In this document: positions 1 through 8,886 of the stretch, piece after piece
How positions within the stretch are numbered: position 1 is the stretch's first letter
Layout: each line of letters begins with the position of its first letter
Assembly (NCBI RefSeq): GCF_023073315.1
Contig: NZ_JADPJH010000002.1
Coordinates: 1 to 64,000, forward strand
Direction: 5' to 3'
Length of the DNA stretch: 64,000 nt
Source: Bradyrhizobium sp. 1
GTDB taxonomy: Bacteria > Pseudomonadota > Alphaproteobacteria > Rhizobiales > Xanthobacteraceae
Translations under genes and position numbers: made by a program
Notes under the pieces: generated by a model
Database searches by the model: none
The model's input: only the letters and a program-made list of their open reading frames with translations
What the model was told of the DNA's origin: nothing

Positions 1-598
1 ACGGGTTTCGGTTCAAACTCTTCTCGCTTTCGGCGCTCATTCCGCCTTGCGACTTGAGATGCCCCGCGCGCCTCACGCCGGCTATGGGCATGTCCGTATC
101 CGACAACTTCGCCTTCGCGCGTTCAACGCGTTGGTAAAGTATGTATTCTCGTGGCCTATATCCTGTGGCTGCGCGAAACTGAGCTGCGAAGTGCATCCGG
201 GATAATCCGGCAATTTTGGCCAAGTCGGATAGGCGCATGTTGCGGTCGAAGTGCAACTTGATGTGATCTTCCACCAATCTAAGCCGCCATTTAGGGAGCG
301 CATTCACTTTGGGCTTGTGAACTTCGAGGTAAGCGACGTGCATTGCCAGCGTCTGGCCGATGCAAGGTAAGAACATCCCATCGGCTATTTTCCGTTCTTC
401 GACGAGCATCTTTGCAAGTTGCTCGGCAAACGGATCACGCAGCAAGATCAAATCATTTAGCTGGTCAATCAGCTCCGGTCGGAAGTCAGATTCACGCCGA
501 GGAAAATCTTCAACCGGAATATAGAAATGCAGGAAATCGTAAGGCGCTTGAGAGGCCCCGTCTGGTGGAAAGACGGCTCGCCTGATCTCAACCGGCAC
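1..598 (-). pseudogene. AraC-family regulator, 5'-truncated, runs off left edge
   Basis: Read on the minus strand, a continuous frame gives a clear AraC-type protein: an N-terminal sensor piece (HFYIPVEDFPRR), a linker (GQTLAMHV) and a first helix-turn-helix (MRLSDLAKIAGLSRMHFAAQ) followed by GYRPREYI. The frame stays open upstream to a TGA at 647-649, and AraC-like sequence seems to continue slightly beyond the only available start (GTG at 598), so the true N-terminus appears lost. The second helix-turn-helix is poorly conserved and seems to carry an extra residue (GHLKSQ where GFxSQ is usual). It is probably a decaying regulator; it could still be translated from the GTG. The C-terminal end lies outside the window. 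Confidence 0.62.
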
Positions 599-668
599 AT
601 GGCCAAAAACACAACCTACGCTGAATGTTACGCGAAGATCGGTCGCTCACGCTCGGGAGGATCCTGAA

Positions 669-899
669 TTGACCAAAGCTGCAATTTTCGACGTAGACGG
701 GACGCTCTTGGATTCGGTCGATCTCCACGCCCTCTCCTGGCACGAAGGGATGGTGAAAACCCTTTCGCCGTCACCTAGCTCTCAGGCCCTCTACGCTTTT
801 CGGGACAGCAACCCACTTCTATCTCGATGGCCAACGCAGGTCCTCAATGGATTTTTCTTGATCTCCCCATGCACACGTCGCGCACACGCCGCCTTCTAA
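669..899 (+). pseudogene. N-terminal fragment of a HAD-superfamily phosphatase
   Basis: A TTG start preceded by a good ribosome binding site (GGGAGGATC) opens a frame whose first 28 or so residues are a textbook HAD phosphatase N-terminus: AAIFDVDGTLLDSVDLHA contains the DxDGT nucleophile motif, followed by LSWHEGMVK. After that the sequence has no HAD character and stops at 76 residues, where the family needs about 200. The gene looks interrupted near position 755. It faces away from the truncated AraC gene, which points to a recombination junction. It is unlikely to be active, since motifs II to IV are absent. Confidence 0.6.
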
Positions 900-1197
900 C
901 CAGCTGAAAAGCTTGAACTCTCGGTCCAGTCCATCATGGGCGCCACGGAAAAGCGATAGGCTTGCGATTTCAATCTGTTACCGAGTCCTCTTCTCGTCCG
1001 CCCTCGTTATACTGGTTTCGCGAAAATAGTATAGCCGCCGGGCGCGCATGATCGCCAAGACCTCCGTGACCGGGCCCCGGCCCGTCTCAGATGGCCGACC
1101 CAAACTGGCTTCGTCGTATTTTTTCTCGATCGTCCGGTGCACGACGCGCTCGTTATCGTCTACCCGAGCAAGGTGCGCATCGACTACGAACTCGAAG
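756..1197. other. No convincing gene; rearranged or decayed DNA
   Basis: Between the broken HAD frame and the end of the LacI gene I see no intact gene. Short open stretches exist on both strands. One plus-strand frame around 1090-1200, reading FVVFFLDRPVHDALVIVYPS, has a protein-like look but no start codon and no recognised family. I see no terminal inverted repeats or transposase motif. Confidence 0.4.
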
Positions 1198-2247
1198 TTA
1201 CGGCAGATTGTCCCGCAGAAAAATGTCGATGCGGATGCGCTCCTGGTCGGGGCTGATTGGCTCGCCTGAACAATGCGCGAGCAGCACGCGCGCAGCAGAT
1301 CGTGCCTCGTGGCCGGGATCCTGGTTGATGATCGCATCGAGCGTGCCGCGGACGAGAAAACGCCGCGTGTGCTGGGTCAGCTCATGGGTGATCCAGACGA
1401 CCTCGCGGGCGCGGCCCGAGGCTTCAAGCGCATCGGCGATGCCGCGGTTTCCGGCGCCGCAGCAGTATATACCGCGGAGGTCGGCATAGCGCGCCAGCAG
1501 CGCGGCCGTGAGCTCCCGCGTGCGCTCGCTGTCGTCGCGGCCCTCGATCACCGGCAGCGCGCGCAGGTTCGGATACTCGCTGGACAGGATCTGGTTGAAG
1601 CCGAACTGCCGTTCGCTGTGATCGCGCAGCGACAACGATCCCGCAATGACGGCAACCATCCCCTCGCGGCCGGCGAGGAAACGTCCCATCAGCGTTGCCG
1701 CAGTTCGACCCGCGGCCGGGTTGTCGATACCGACATAGTGCAAGCGGCGCGAACTCGGCGCGTCCGACACAAGGGTCACCACGGCGACCCCGCGCGCGGC
1801 AAGTTCGTCGATTGCGGCCCGGACCCTGGGATGGTCGAGCGCGATGACGGCCGCGCCCTGATAGGCCGGCGACAGGTTTTCCAGCGCGCGGGCCAGCACA
1901 TCCGGATCGAACACGTCGACATGGAGGATATCGATGAAGCCGCGCTGGCCGGCCAGCCACTCCGCGGTACGCTGGACCTGCTCGGTCAGGTTGGTCATGA
2001 AACTGTTGCTGCCGGTCGGCAGCACGAAGGCGAAGCGAAAACTCTGCCCGCGCGCGAGCCGGGCGGCCGCCACGTCCGCGACGTAGCCGAGCTTGGCGAC
2101 GGCGGCCTCGACACGCGCGACGGTCTTGGCCCGCACGCCCTCGCGCCGATTGACAACACGATCGACGGTGGCGAGCGAAACGCCCGCCGCGCGCGCGACG
2201 TCCTCGAGCGTGGCGCGAACCGCCGGCAGCGCCGCACCAGCTGTCAT
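1198..2247 (-). CDS. LacI-family transcriptional regulator of the thu-like operon
   Basis: A 349-residue LacI/GalR-type repressor. The N-terminal helix-turn-helix is clear (TLEDVARAAGVSLATVDRVV), followed by the hinge and a periplasmic-binding-protein-like sensor domain with the usual PVIEGRDDSERT and FLVRGTLDAIINQDP stretches; VDRVVN in place of VSRVLN is the variant seen in LacI proteins of rhizobial sugar clusters. The start at 2247 forms an ATGA overlap with the stop of the ThuA gene, which beats the longer frame from 2262. It is the last gene of the operon, so it would be made with the transporter it probably controls. A candidate operator is the inverted repeat at 7118-7152. Confidence 0.88.
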   Translation of the reverse strand: MTAGAALPAVRATLEDVARAAGVSLATVDRVVNRREGVRAKTVARVEAAVAKLGYVADVAAARLARGQSFRFAFVLPTGSNSFMTNLTEQVQRTAEWLAGQRGFIDILHVDVFDPDVLARALENLSPAYQGAAVIALDHPRVRAAIDELAARGVAVVTLVSDAPSSRRLHYVGIDNPAAGRTAATLMGRFLAGREGMVAVIAGSLSLRDHSERQFGFNQILSSEYPNLRALPVIEGRDDSERTRELTAALLARYADLRGIYCCGAGNRGIADALEASGRAREVVWITHELTQHTRRFLVRGTLDAIINQDPGHEARSAARVLLAHCSGEPISPDQERIRIDIFLRDNLP

Positions 2248-2888
2248 TCGCGCGCCGCCCACAGCATGCCGCGGGTCATCAACGTCCGGATCTCCGGTAC
2301 GTCGAGCTCGTAGGCGCGGTGACCGAGCGAGGAATAGAACACCCTGCCCGCGCCGTATCGCTTCTTCCAGACCACCGGCATCACCACGCCATCGATCCAG
2401 AATGCGTGCTCGCCGGTAAAGGTCGTCGTCGCCAACACCTCGTTGGCGGGGTCAACATGCATGTAGTATTGCTCGGAACGATGCTCGAAACTCTTCAGAC
2501 CCTTCATGATGGGGTCATCCGGCTTCGTCAAGTCGACCTTGTAATCGATGATGTTGCCGGGATGGGCTACCCACTGCCCACCGCACAGGAACTGGTAGTC
2601 GACGGAATCGCGGAACGCATCGCCCATGCCGCCATGATGGCCGGCGAGCCCAACACCGCTACGCACCGCCGCGCAGAGATTGAGCGCGTCTGCCTTCTCG
2701 ATCTTCGCCATGGTGTAGATCGGAATGATCAGCGACAGATCGCGGATCGCCGGATCGCCGAATGCCTCTGTCGTCGTCTCGATCCGCACCTCAAAACCTT
2801 CCGCCTTCAGCCAACCGCGGATCATCGAGGCACAGAGATCGGGATCGTGTCCCGGCCAACCGCCCCAAACTATCATTGCCTTGCGCAT
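2244..2888 (-). CDS. thuA: ThuA-family protein (trehalose-utilisation type)
   Basis: A 214-residue protein of the ThuA family (class I glutamine-amidotransferase-like fold). The start MIVWGGWPGHDP, the AGHHGGMGDAFRD motif in the middle, the metal-site-like YYMHVDPANEVLA stretch and the C-terminal GRVFYSSLGHRAYE are all characteristic. In Sinorhizobium ThuA works with the dehydrogenase ThuB on disaccharides taken up by ThuEFGK, through 3-keto intermediates. Here the gene lies just downstream of a ThuB-like dehydrogenase and an ABC transporter. The disaccharide is not proven; glucosides other than trehalose are possible. Confidence 0.85.
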   Translation of the reverse strand: MRKAMIVWGGWPGHDPDLCASMIRGWLKAEGFEVRIETTTEAFGDPAIRDLSLIIPIYTMAKIEKADALNLCAAVRSGVGLAGHHGGMGDAFRDSVDYQFLCGGQWVAHPGNIIDYKVDLTKPDDPIMKGLKSFEHRSEQYYMHVDPANEVLATTTFTGEHAFWIDGVVMPVVWKKRYGAGRVFYSSLGHRAYELDVPEIRTLMTRGMLWAARE

Positions 2889-2898
2889 GTTTCTGTCC

Positions 2899-3996
2899 TC
2901 AGTCGATCTGTCCGGTGTCGCGTCCGGCGGGCAGCATCGCCGGCCGCTCGACGCGGCTCTCGATCTTGACGCGCCGGCCTTCGTCGGCGGAGGTCTGGAA
3001 CGCCTCCATCACTTCCAGCACATGGAAAGCGAGCGCGCCGCTGGCGCGATGCGGCCGGTTGTTCAGGATCGCGGCGGCCATGTCGGCGACACCGATCGAG
3101 CGGAACTCACCGTCGACATGGCCGTGCGTCAGCGGCACCGTCTCCCATTCGCCGCCGGTCTTGGCGACCTGCACCTCGCCGCCGAAGCGGTTCGGGTCCG
3201 GCACCAGCATGCTGCCCTTGTCGCCATAGATCTCGATCGGCGCGTGCCGGTGCTTCGGGACATCAAAGCTCATGGCGATCGAGACGACCGCCCCGCTCTC
3301 GAATTCGAGCGTGCCAGCGACATGGGTCGAAACCTCGACCGGAATCAAGGCGCCGTTCATCGGCTGGCTGGTGACCAGGCGTTCGGATTTCGGGCGCGAG
3401 GTCGAGCCCATCACGCTCGCGACCGGGCCCAGCAGCTGCACGAGATCGGTGATGTAATACGGCCCCATGTCCAGCATCGGCCCGCCACCGCGCAGATAAT
3501 AGAAGCCCGGCGCCGGGTGCCAGCGCTCGTGGCCGGGACAACCGAAGAAGGCGCTGCCCGCCACCGGCGTTCCGATCGCTCCGTCGTCGATCAGCTTGCG
3601 CGCGGTCTGGTGCCCACCACCCAGAAACGTGTCGGGCGCGCAGCCGACGCGCAGGTTCTTCTGCGCGGCGAGCTCCATCACCTTGCGGGCTTCCGCGACG
3701 TTGATGCCAAGCGGCTTCTCGGAGTGAACGTGCTTGCCGGCGTTCAGCACCGCGAGGCTGACATCGGTGTGGGCGAGCGGCACGGTGAGATTAATGACGA
3801 TCTCGACGTCGTCGCGCTTGAGCAGCTGGTCGACCCGCATGGCCGGCAGCCCGAAGGCGGCGCCCTGGCGCTCGGCGACATCGCTACGCATGTCAGCCAA
3901 CGCCTTGACCTCCATGACGGGGAAGCGCTGAGCAGCTTTCAGATAGGCGGTGCTGATCACACCGCAGCCGATGATTCCGATGCCGACTTTTCTCAT
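2899..3996 (-). CDS. Gfo/Idh/MocA-family oxidoreductase (ThuB-like)
   Basis: A 365-residue NAD(P)-dependent sugar dehydrogenase. The Rossmann motif GIGIIGCG sits at residues 5-12 and the catalytic-lysine motif HSEKPLG near residue 94. The C-terminal alpha/beta domain carries the usual GGGPMLDMGPYYI helix, where the conserved Asp/His region lies. It starts with ATG and ends 10 bases before thuA. Enzymes of this family beside ThuA oxidise C3 of a glucoside. Context therefore suggests oxidation of the sugar delivered by the adjacent transporter; myo-inositol-type substrates are a weaker alternative. Confidence 0.87.
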   Translation of the reverse strand: MRKVGIGIIGCGVISTAYLKAAQRFPVMEVKALADMRSDVAERQGAAFGLPAMRVDQLLKRDDVEIVINLTVPLAHTDVSLAVLNAGKHVHSEKPLGINVAEARKVMELAAQKNLRVGCAPDTFLGGGHQTARKLIDDGAIGTPVAGSAFFGCPGHERWHPAPGFYYLRGGGPMLDMGPYYITDLVQLLGPVASVMGSTSRPKSERLVTSQPMNGALIPVEVSTHVAGTLEFESGAVVSIAMSFDVPKHRHAPIEIYGDKGSMLVPDPNRFGGEVQVAKTGGEWETVPLTHGHVDGEFRSIGVADMAAAILNNRPHRASGALAFHVLEVMEAFQTSADEGRRVKIESRVERPAMLPAGRDTGQID

Positions 3997-4018
3997 TGTG
4001 ATCTCCGCGAGGTGCCGC

Positions 4019-4867
4019 TCATCCCTTGACCGCTCCCGCGGTGAGACCGGCGACGATGTGCTTCTGTGCCAGCAGGAAGAGAATGATCGTCGGCAGGATG
4101 GTCAGCGTGATGAAGGCCAGGATCAGGTGCCACTCGGACGAATACTCGCCCTGGTAAATCATGATGCCGAGCGGCCAGGGATAGAGCGCATCGGTGTTGA
4201 GCATCACCAGCGGCAGCAGATAGGCGTTCCAGCTGTTGACGAAGGTGATGGTGCCGACGGTCGCCAGGATCGGCCGGGACAGCGGCAGCGTCACGTAGCG
4301 GAAGAATTTGATATAGCTGCAGCCGTCGACCAGTGCCGCTTCGAGCAGTTCATGGGGAATGTCCTTGAAGAAACGTCGCAGCAGCAACACGCTCATGGCA
4401 AGGCTGAAGGCCACCTGCGGCAGCGCGACGCCGAAATAGGTATCGAGCAGTCCGAGATCGCGCACCTTGATGAAGAGCGGCAGCACGGCGGTCGCGGCTG
4501 GAAACAGCAGGCCGAGCGTCAAATAGCTCAGCAGCATCGATGAACCGTAGAACCTGACATGGGCGAAGGTGAACGCCGCCATCGACGCTGTGATCAGGGT
4601 CAATATCACCGTAAGCGTCGAGATGATCAGCGAGTTGCGCAGGAGCTGCCAGTAACGCCCTGAGAACAGGATGTCGGCATAATTCTGCCACTCCCAATGG
4701 GCGGGCCAGCCGAACGGATTGACACGCAATTCGCCGAGCGATTTGAAGCCGCCGAGCAAGGTCGCGAGCAGCGGCACCAGCACGAAGATGGCAACGACCG
4801 CGAGGAACACCGCCTTGACCGGCACTGCGAAATCGAATGGCGTGCGGGTGGTCTCGGCACTACTCAT
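4019..4867 (-). CDS. Carbohydrate ABC transporter permease (MalG type)
   Basis: A 282-residue inner-membrane permease with six predicted membrane segments and the EAA loop (HELLEAALVDGCSYIKFF) that docks the ATPase; the ending GLTAGAVKG is typical of the MalG side. I chose ATG at 4867 because it overlaps the stop of the upstream permease gene by 8 bases; an upstream extension to 4900 has no family similarity. It pairs with the permease at 4860-5801 and the binding protein at 5804-7063. No ATPase gene accompanies this set, so the energy subunit must come from elsewhere. Confidence 0.9.
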   Translation of the reverse strand: MSSAETTRTPFDFAVPVKAVFLAVVAIFVLVPLLATLLGGFKSLGELRVNPFGWPAHWEWQNYADILFSGRYWQLLRNSLIISTLTVILTLITASMAAFTFAHVRFYGSSMLLSYLTLGLLFPAATAVLPLFIKVRDLGLLDTYFGVALPQVAFSLAMSVLLLRRFFKDIPHELLEAALVDGCSYIKFFRYVTLPLSRPILATVGTITFVNSWNAYLLPLVMLNTDALYPWPLGIMIYQGEYSSEWHLILAFITLTILPTIILFLLAQKHIVAGLTAGAVKG

Positions 4868-5801
4868 CGCGCATGAACCATCGCTTGTAGGTGAAGGCAA
4901 AAGTCACGCAGATCACGAACAGAATGACGCCGATAGCGCTGCCGTAGCCGACCCGCATACGCGAGATGCCGTTGTTGTAAAGGAAGCTCACCATCGTGTT
5001 GGAGGAATCCGCAGGTCCCCCGCGCGTCAGCGGCATCACGAGATCGAACAGCTGCAACGAGCCGATGATGGCGAAGAACACGGAGAGCCGGATCGTCGGA
5101 TAGAGCAAAGGGATGACGACATGGCGCAGGGCTTGCGAGCGCGTTGCGCCGTCGATCCGCGCCGCCTCGACCAAGGTCTTGTCGAGACTCTGGAGCGCCG
5201 CGATGAACAGCATCATGTGGAAGCCGAAGTACTTCCAGACGATCACGATCAGCACCGCCAGCATCGCCGTGTCGGTCGAGGCCAGCAGATGCGGCGGCTC
5301 GGCGCCGAAGCTGCGCCAGATCGAGGCGACGAGGCCATAGTCGCCGTCATAGACGAAACTGAAGATCAGCCCGGTCGCGATCTCGGCCAGGATATAGGGC
5401 ATGAAAAACAGCATGCGCAGCGCCACCGCGCCGCGAAAGCGTTCCGCGAGTGTCAAGGCCAGCGCGAGCGCAAGCGGCAGCTGGATCGCGAGCGAGACCG
5501 CGATGATGAGCCCGTTGTTGCGCAACGCGAGCCAGAAGGCGCGTGTCCCCAGCACGAAGCGGTAATTGTCGAAGCCGATCCAGTTGGTCGGCTTGCCAAA
5601 GCCGTTCCAGTTGAAGCCCGAGTACCAGGCGGCCTCGCCGATCGGCAGCACCACGAATAGCGTGAACAACAGCAGCGCCGGCGGCAGGAACAGGATCAGG
5701 ACGGTGAAGCGGCCATCCCAGCTCGGGCCGCGGACCGCGACCTGCGGGACCGACTCGCCGGCAACGTCCATCGCCGACACGATCGCGATCCGCCGCGCCA
5801 C
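4860..5801 (-). CDS. Carbohydrate ABC transporter permease (MalF/UgpA type)
   Basis: A 313-residue permease starting with GTG at 5801, just after the stop of the binding-protein gene; an ATG 30 bases further in (5771) is an alternative start. A hydrophilic N-terminus is followed by a first membrane segment (LFLPPALLLFTLFVVLPIG) and the EAA loop KTLVEAARIDGATRSQAL. The stretch FDLVMPLTRGGPADSSNTMV is a hallmark of sugar-specific MalF-like subunits. It forms the membrane channel with the MalG-type neighbour. Confidence 0.9.
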   Translation of the reverse strand: MARRIAIVSAMDVAGESVPQVAVRGPSWDGRFTVLILFLPPALLLFTLFVVLPIGEAAWYSGFNWNGFGKPTNWIGFDNYRFVLGTRAFWLALRNNGLIIAVSLAIQLPLALALALTLAERFRGAVALRMLFFMPYILAEIATGLIFSFVYDGDYGLVASIWRSFGAEPPHLLASTDTAMLAVLIVIVWKYFGFHMMLFIAALQSLDKTLVEAARIDGATRSQALRHVVIPLLYPTIRLSVFFAIIGSLQLFDLVMPLTRGGPADSSNTMVSFLYNNGISRMRVGYGSAIGVILFVICVTFAFTYKRWFMRDE

Positions 5802-5803
5802 CG

Positions 5804-7063
5804 TCAGTTACCCTGCTTCCACGCCGCTTCGATCGCTTTCGCAGCGTCCTGCGGGCTCATGCTGCCGCCGGCGATCTCGGCGGTGACGTCGTTGACGACG
5901 CGACCGACCGAGGGACCGAGGCTCTGGTCATAGAAGTTCTGGTGGTAATTCGACTTCGCGAGATTAGCCGCGATCAGCTTCATGAAGGAGTTGTTGAGGC
6001 CGGCGTCCGCGCCCTGCACCACCGGGATGATGAAGTTGCCCGCCGCGAGCCGCGTCTGCACGTCGTTCGAGACGAAGTATTTCAGGAAATCGACAGCCTC
6101 CTTCGGCGAGCCCTTGGTGATCAGCCAGCCGGTGATGCCGCCGAGCGTATCGGTCGGCGCGCCCTTTCCGCCTGGTACGATCGGGAAGTCGAACCAGCAG
6201 ATCTTGTCTTCGCTCAATCCGACCTTGTCGGCGGCGAGCGCACGCTGCAAATGATAGACCGTGCTGATCGCGAGCGTCATCGCCGCCTTGCCGTCGCCGA
6301 AATAGCCGACGGCCTGCGGATTCTTGAAACCAAGGAAGCCGTTCTGGAACGGCTGGAGATCAACGAGCTGCTTGAACAGTTCGCCGGATTTCTGGAAGGT
6401 CTCGCCGGCGAAGCCGCCATTCTCGCCGCGCAGCGCCGCATCGAATGCCGCCTTGCCGCCGATGCGCACCGCAAGGTGCGTCCAGTAAAAGTGCAGCGGC
6501 CATTTATCGGCGCCGCCGACCACGATCGGGGTCACGCCGGCAGCTTTCAACGTTTTCACGGCAGCGAGCAGATCGTCCCAGCTCTTGATTCCGGCAGGAT
6601 CGACCTTCGCCTTGGCCATCAGCTCCTTGTTGCAGAGGAAGCCGACCTGCGACAGCGCGGTCGGCAGACCATAAACGCGGCCGTTGCCGGTGAACGCGGC
6701 AAGCGCCGCCGGCGTGAGGCTGTCGCTATAGCCCTTCACCTGATCGGTGATGTCTTCGAGCACACCGGCCTCGATCTGCGTTTTCAGGACGCCGCCGGCC
6801 CAGCTGTAGATGATGTTTGGCCGGTCCCTGGATTGCAGGATGGTCGGCAGCTTGGCCTTGTAGGCCTCGTTCTCGAGGAACTGCATCTCGACCCTGATGC
6901 CCGGATGCGACACCTCATAGGCGCGCGCGACCTCCTCCCAGATCTTCACCTGGACCGGATTGGCCTCGATGTGGAGCCACTTTACTGTCGTGTCGGCCGC
7001 GGCGGCGTTGGTCCAAAGCAGGCATGCGGCAGCGGCGAGTCCCAGCTTCCCGAGCAGTCTCAT
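5804..7063 (-). CDS. Sugar ABC transporter substrate-binding protein (family 1)
   Basis: A 419-residue extracellular solute-binding protein, first gene of the thu-like operon. A signal peptide of about 24 residues ends at NAAAADT; the mature part has the family-1 layout (LPTILQSRDRPNIIYSWAG, then GKAAMTLAIS and GWLITKGSPKEAVDFLKYF). A strong Shine-Dalgarno (GGGAGGA) precedes ATG at 7063, which is preferred to the GTG one codon upstream. It should capture a mono- or disaccharide in the periplasm; ThuA/ThuB neighbours suggest a glucoside such as trehalose, sucrose or a relative. Confidence 0.9.
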   Translation of the reverse strand: MRLLGKLGLAAAACLLWTNAAAADTTVKWLHIEANPVQVKIWEEVARAYEVSHPGIRVEMQFLENEAYKAKLPTILQSRDRPNIIYSWAGGVLKTQIEAGVLEDITDQVKGYSDSLTPAALAAFTGNGRVYGLPTALSQVGFLCNKELMAKAKVDPAGIKSWDDLLAAVKTLKAAGVTPIVVGGADKWPLHFYWTHLAVRIGGKAAFDAALRGENGGFAGETFQKSGELFKQLVDLQPFQNGFLGFKNPQAVGYFGDGKAAMTLAISTVYHLQRALAADKVGLSEDKICWFDFPIVPGGKGAPTDTLGGITGWLITKGSPKEAVDFLKYFVSNDVQTRLAAGNFIIPVVQGADAGLNNSFMKLIAANLAKSNYHQNFYDQSLGPSVGRVVNDVTAEIAGGSMSPQDAAKAIEAAWKQGN

Positions 7064-7117
7064 CACATCCTCCCAACCGGCTTTTATTCTTTGGCTGCAA
7101 TCCTGCCCTTCATTTTT

Positions 7118-7152
7118 GAGGTGCGCAACTAAAATTCTGATCTGTGCACCTC
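7118..7152. promoter_or_regulatory. Inverted repeat in the divergent promoter region, candidate LacI operator
   Basis: Arms GAGGTGCGCA (7118-7127) and TGTGCACCTC (7143-7152) match in 9 of 10 positions across a 15-base, AT-rich spacer. The element lies between the divergently transcribed binding-protein gene (start 7063) and the SDR gene (start 7228), where a shared operator is expected. Assignment to the LacI regulator at 1198-2247 is inference from position. Confidence 0.45.
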
Positions 7153-7227
7153 ACGGGAAGAGTGGCTAAGGTTTGGAGAAGAGTTGGGCGGTCCGTCGCG
7201 TCGCCCGCAACAGACTGAGAGGTGCCC

Positions 7228-7986
7228 ATGGCTGCCATCTATTCCGACCTCGCCGGCAAAGTCGTGCTCGTTACCGGAGGTGCAGCGGGAATTGGCGCTG
7301 CGATCGTGCGGCGCTTCGCGGAGCAGAAATCCAAGGTCGTTTTCTTCGACATCAAGGTCGACGAAGGCCAACGCCTGGCACGTGAGCTGTCCGATCAGGG
7401 ACTGGCTGCGCATTTCCAGCGCGTCGACCTGACCGACATCCCCGCGCTGCGCGCCGCCGTAGTCGAGGCACGCAAGGCGCACGGCGCGATCAACATCCTG
7501 ATCAACAACGCCGCGCATGATGAACGGCACAAGACCGAGGATATGACGCCGGAAAATTGGGACGACCGCATCGCGGTGAACCTGAAGCACCAGTTCTTTG
7601 CGTCGCAGGCCGTGCTGCCGGACATGAAGGCCGCGAATGCCGGCGCCATCATCAATTTCGGCTCGGTATCGTGGATCGCCGGACAAGGCGGCATGGCCGC
7701 CTACACCGCCAGCAAATCAGGCGTAATCGGCCTGACGCGCTCTCTGGCGCGCGATTACGGTCCCTACAATATCCGCGTGAACGCGATCGCGCCGGGCTGG
7801 ATCATGACCGAGCGGCAGCTCGAGAAATGGATGACGCCGGCGGGCGAAATCGAGCTGCAGCAGCGACAGTGCTTGAAGCGCAGGCTGGTGCCGGACGAAG
7901 TCGCGAAGTTCACCGTCTTTCTCGCGTCCGACGAGGCCTCCGCCTGCACCTCTCAGCACTACATCGTCGACGGCGGCTGGGTCTGA
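7228..7986 (+). CDS. Short-chain dehydrogenase/reductase (SDR)
   Basis: A classical SDR of 252 residues: the NAD-binding motif TGGAAGIG near the N-terminus, NNAA, the active-site serine in INFGSVSW, YTASK with catalytic Tyr and Lys, and the C-terminal HYIVDGGWV. The start at ATG 7228 is supported by an AGAGG box 5 bases upstream; a GTG at 7222 overlaps that box and is less likely. It is divergent from the thu-like operon and separated by the inverted repeat at 7118. Related proteins are often annotated as sugar dehydrogenases (L-rhamnose or galactose type), which suits the context, but the substrate is not shown by the sequence. Confidence 0.85.
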   Translation: MAAIYSDLAGKVVLVTGGAAGIGAAIVRRFAEQKSKVVFFDIKVDEGQRLARELSDQGLAAHFQRVDLTDIPALRAAVVEARKAHGAINILINNAAHDERHKTEDMTPENWDDRIAVNLKHQFFASQAVLPDMKAANAGAIINFGSVSWIAGQGGMAAYTASKSGVIGLTRSLARDYGPYNIRVNAIAPGWIMTERQLEKWMTPAGEIELQQRQCLKRRLVPDEVAKFTVFLASDEASACTSQHYIVDGGWV

Positions 7987-8102
7987 GATGAGAGCCGCCC
8001 GCCCCCGGCCCTAGCTGGCTCGGCGCGTCGACGAGACACCGGTTTGGAGCGCACGTCGCGTTCCGGCAAATCCTGCATGCCTAACGCGCCCTTTGACCAC
8101 GG

Positions 8103-8864
8103 CTAGAACTGCACGCCGCGCGTCAACGCCCCATCGACGACGAGGTTCGTGCCCGTGATGAAGCTCGCCGCGCGGCTCGCAAGAAACACCGCCGCATTGG
8201 CCATTTCCTGCGGTGTGCCCATCCGCCCGGTTGGATTGAGCGCCAGCGCGGTCTTGTAGAGCTCGGGGTTGTTGTCCTTGATCATGTTCCAGACTCCGCC
8301 GTCGAAATAGGTGTTGCCCGGAGAGACCGAGTTAGCGCGAATGCCCTTCGCCGCGAGCTGATTGGCGAGCCCCTGGGTGTAGTGAATGATCGCTGCCTTG
8401 AACGTGCCGTAGGGACCGGCGGCAAAATCGACCTCGCGCCCGGAGACGCTTGATATGGTGACGATCGCGCCGGCGGCGCTCTTCTCCAGATAGGGCATGG
8501 CCGCGTTCACGAGCCGAACCGTGCCCATCATGTCGGTCGAGAATTCCTTCTCCCAGCTCTCGTCGTCCTGTCCGATCGCGAGCGCGCTGACATTGGCGAC
8601 GACGACGTCGATGCCGCCGAGCTTTGTCGCCATATCACCGACCCAGGCCTTCAGCACAACCGCGTCGGCAACGTCGACTGGGCCGCCATAAGCCGCGACG
8701 CCCTTGGCTTTGATTGCTGCGACCGTGCTCTCGACCTCGGCCAGATTGCGGGAGCAGACGCCGACATCGGCGCCTTCGGCCGCAAACGTCTCGGCGATCG
8801 CACGACCGATGCCCTTGGTGCTTCCCGTGACGAGAACTTTCGCGCCCTTGAGTCCCAGATCCAT
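8103..8864 (-). CDS. Short-chain dehydrogenase/reductase at the end of the amide operon
   Basis: A 253-residue SDR starting MDLGLKGAKVLVTGSTKGIG, with cofactor motif TGSTKGIG, NVSAL in place of the usual NNAG, active-site serine in TISSVSG and tyrosine/lysine in the unusual YGTFKAAI (YxxxK kept). It ends with TGTNLVVDGALTRG. ATG at 8864 has an AGGAAA box upstream; the longer frame from 9023 runs into the next gene. It follows the tandem nitrilase gene by 22 bases and is probably its co-transcribed partner. Its substrate, and how it relates to amide breakdown, is unknown. Confidence 0.82.
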   Translation of the reverse strand: MDLGLKGAKVLVTGSTKGIGRAIAETFAAEGADVGVCSRNLAEVESTVAAIKAKGVAAYGGPVDVADAVVLKAWVGDMATKLGGIDVVVANVSALAIGQDDESWEKEFSTDMMGTVRLVNAAMPYLEKSAAGAIVTISSVSGREVDFAAGPYGTFKAAIIHYTQGLANQLAAKGIRANSVSPGNTYFDGGVWNMIKDNNPELYKTALALNPTGRMGTPQEMANAAVFLASRAASFITGTNLVVDGALTRGVQF

Positions 8865-8886
8865 GGCCCTGTTTCCTTTTCTTGGT

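Noticed and set aside
1045..1200. Plus-strand stretch with protein-like composition before the LacI gene end
   Set aside because: No start codon in frame, stops on both sides and no recognised family.
2725..4029. 434-residue plus-strand frame across ThuA and the ThuB-like dehydrogenase
   Set aside because: Lies antisense to two well-supported genes and has no recognisable domain.
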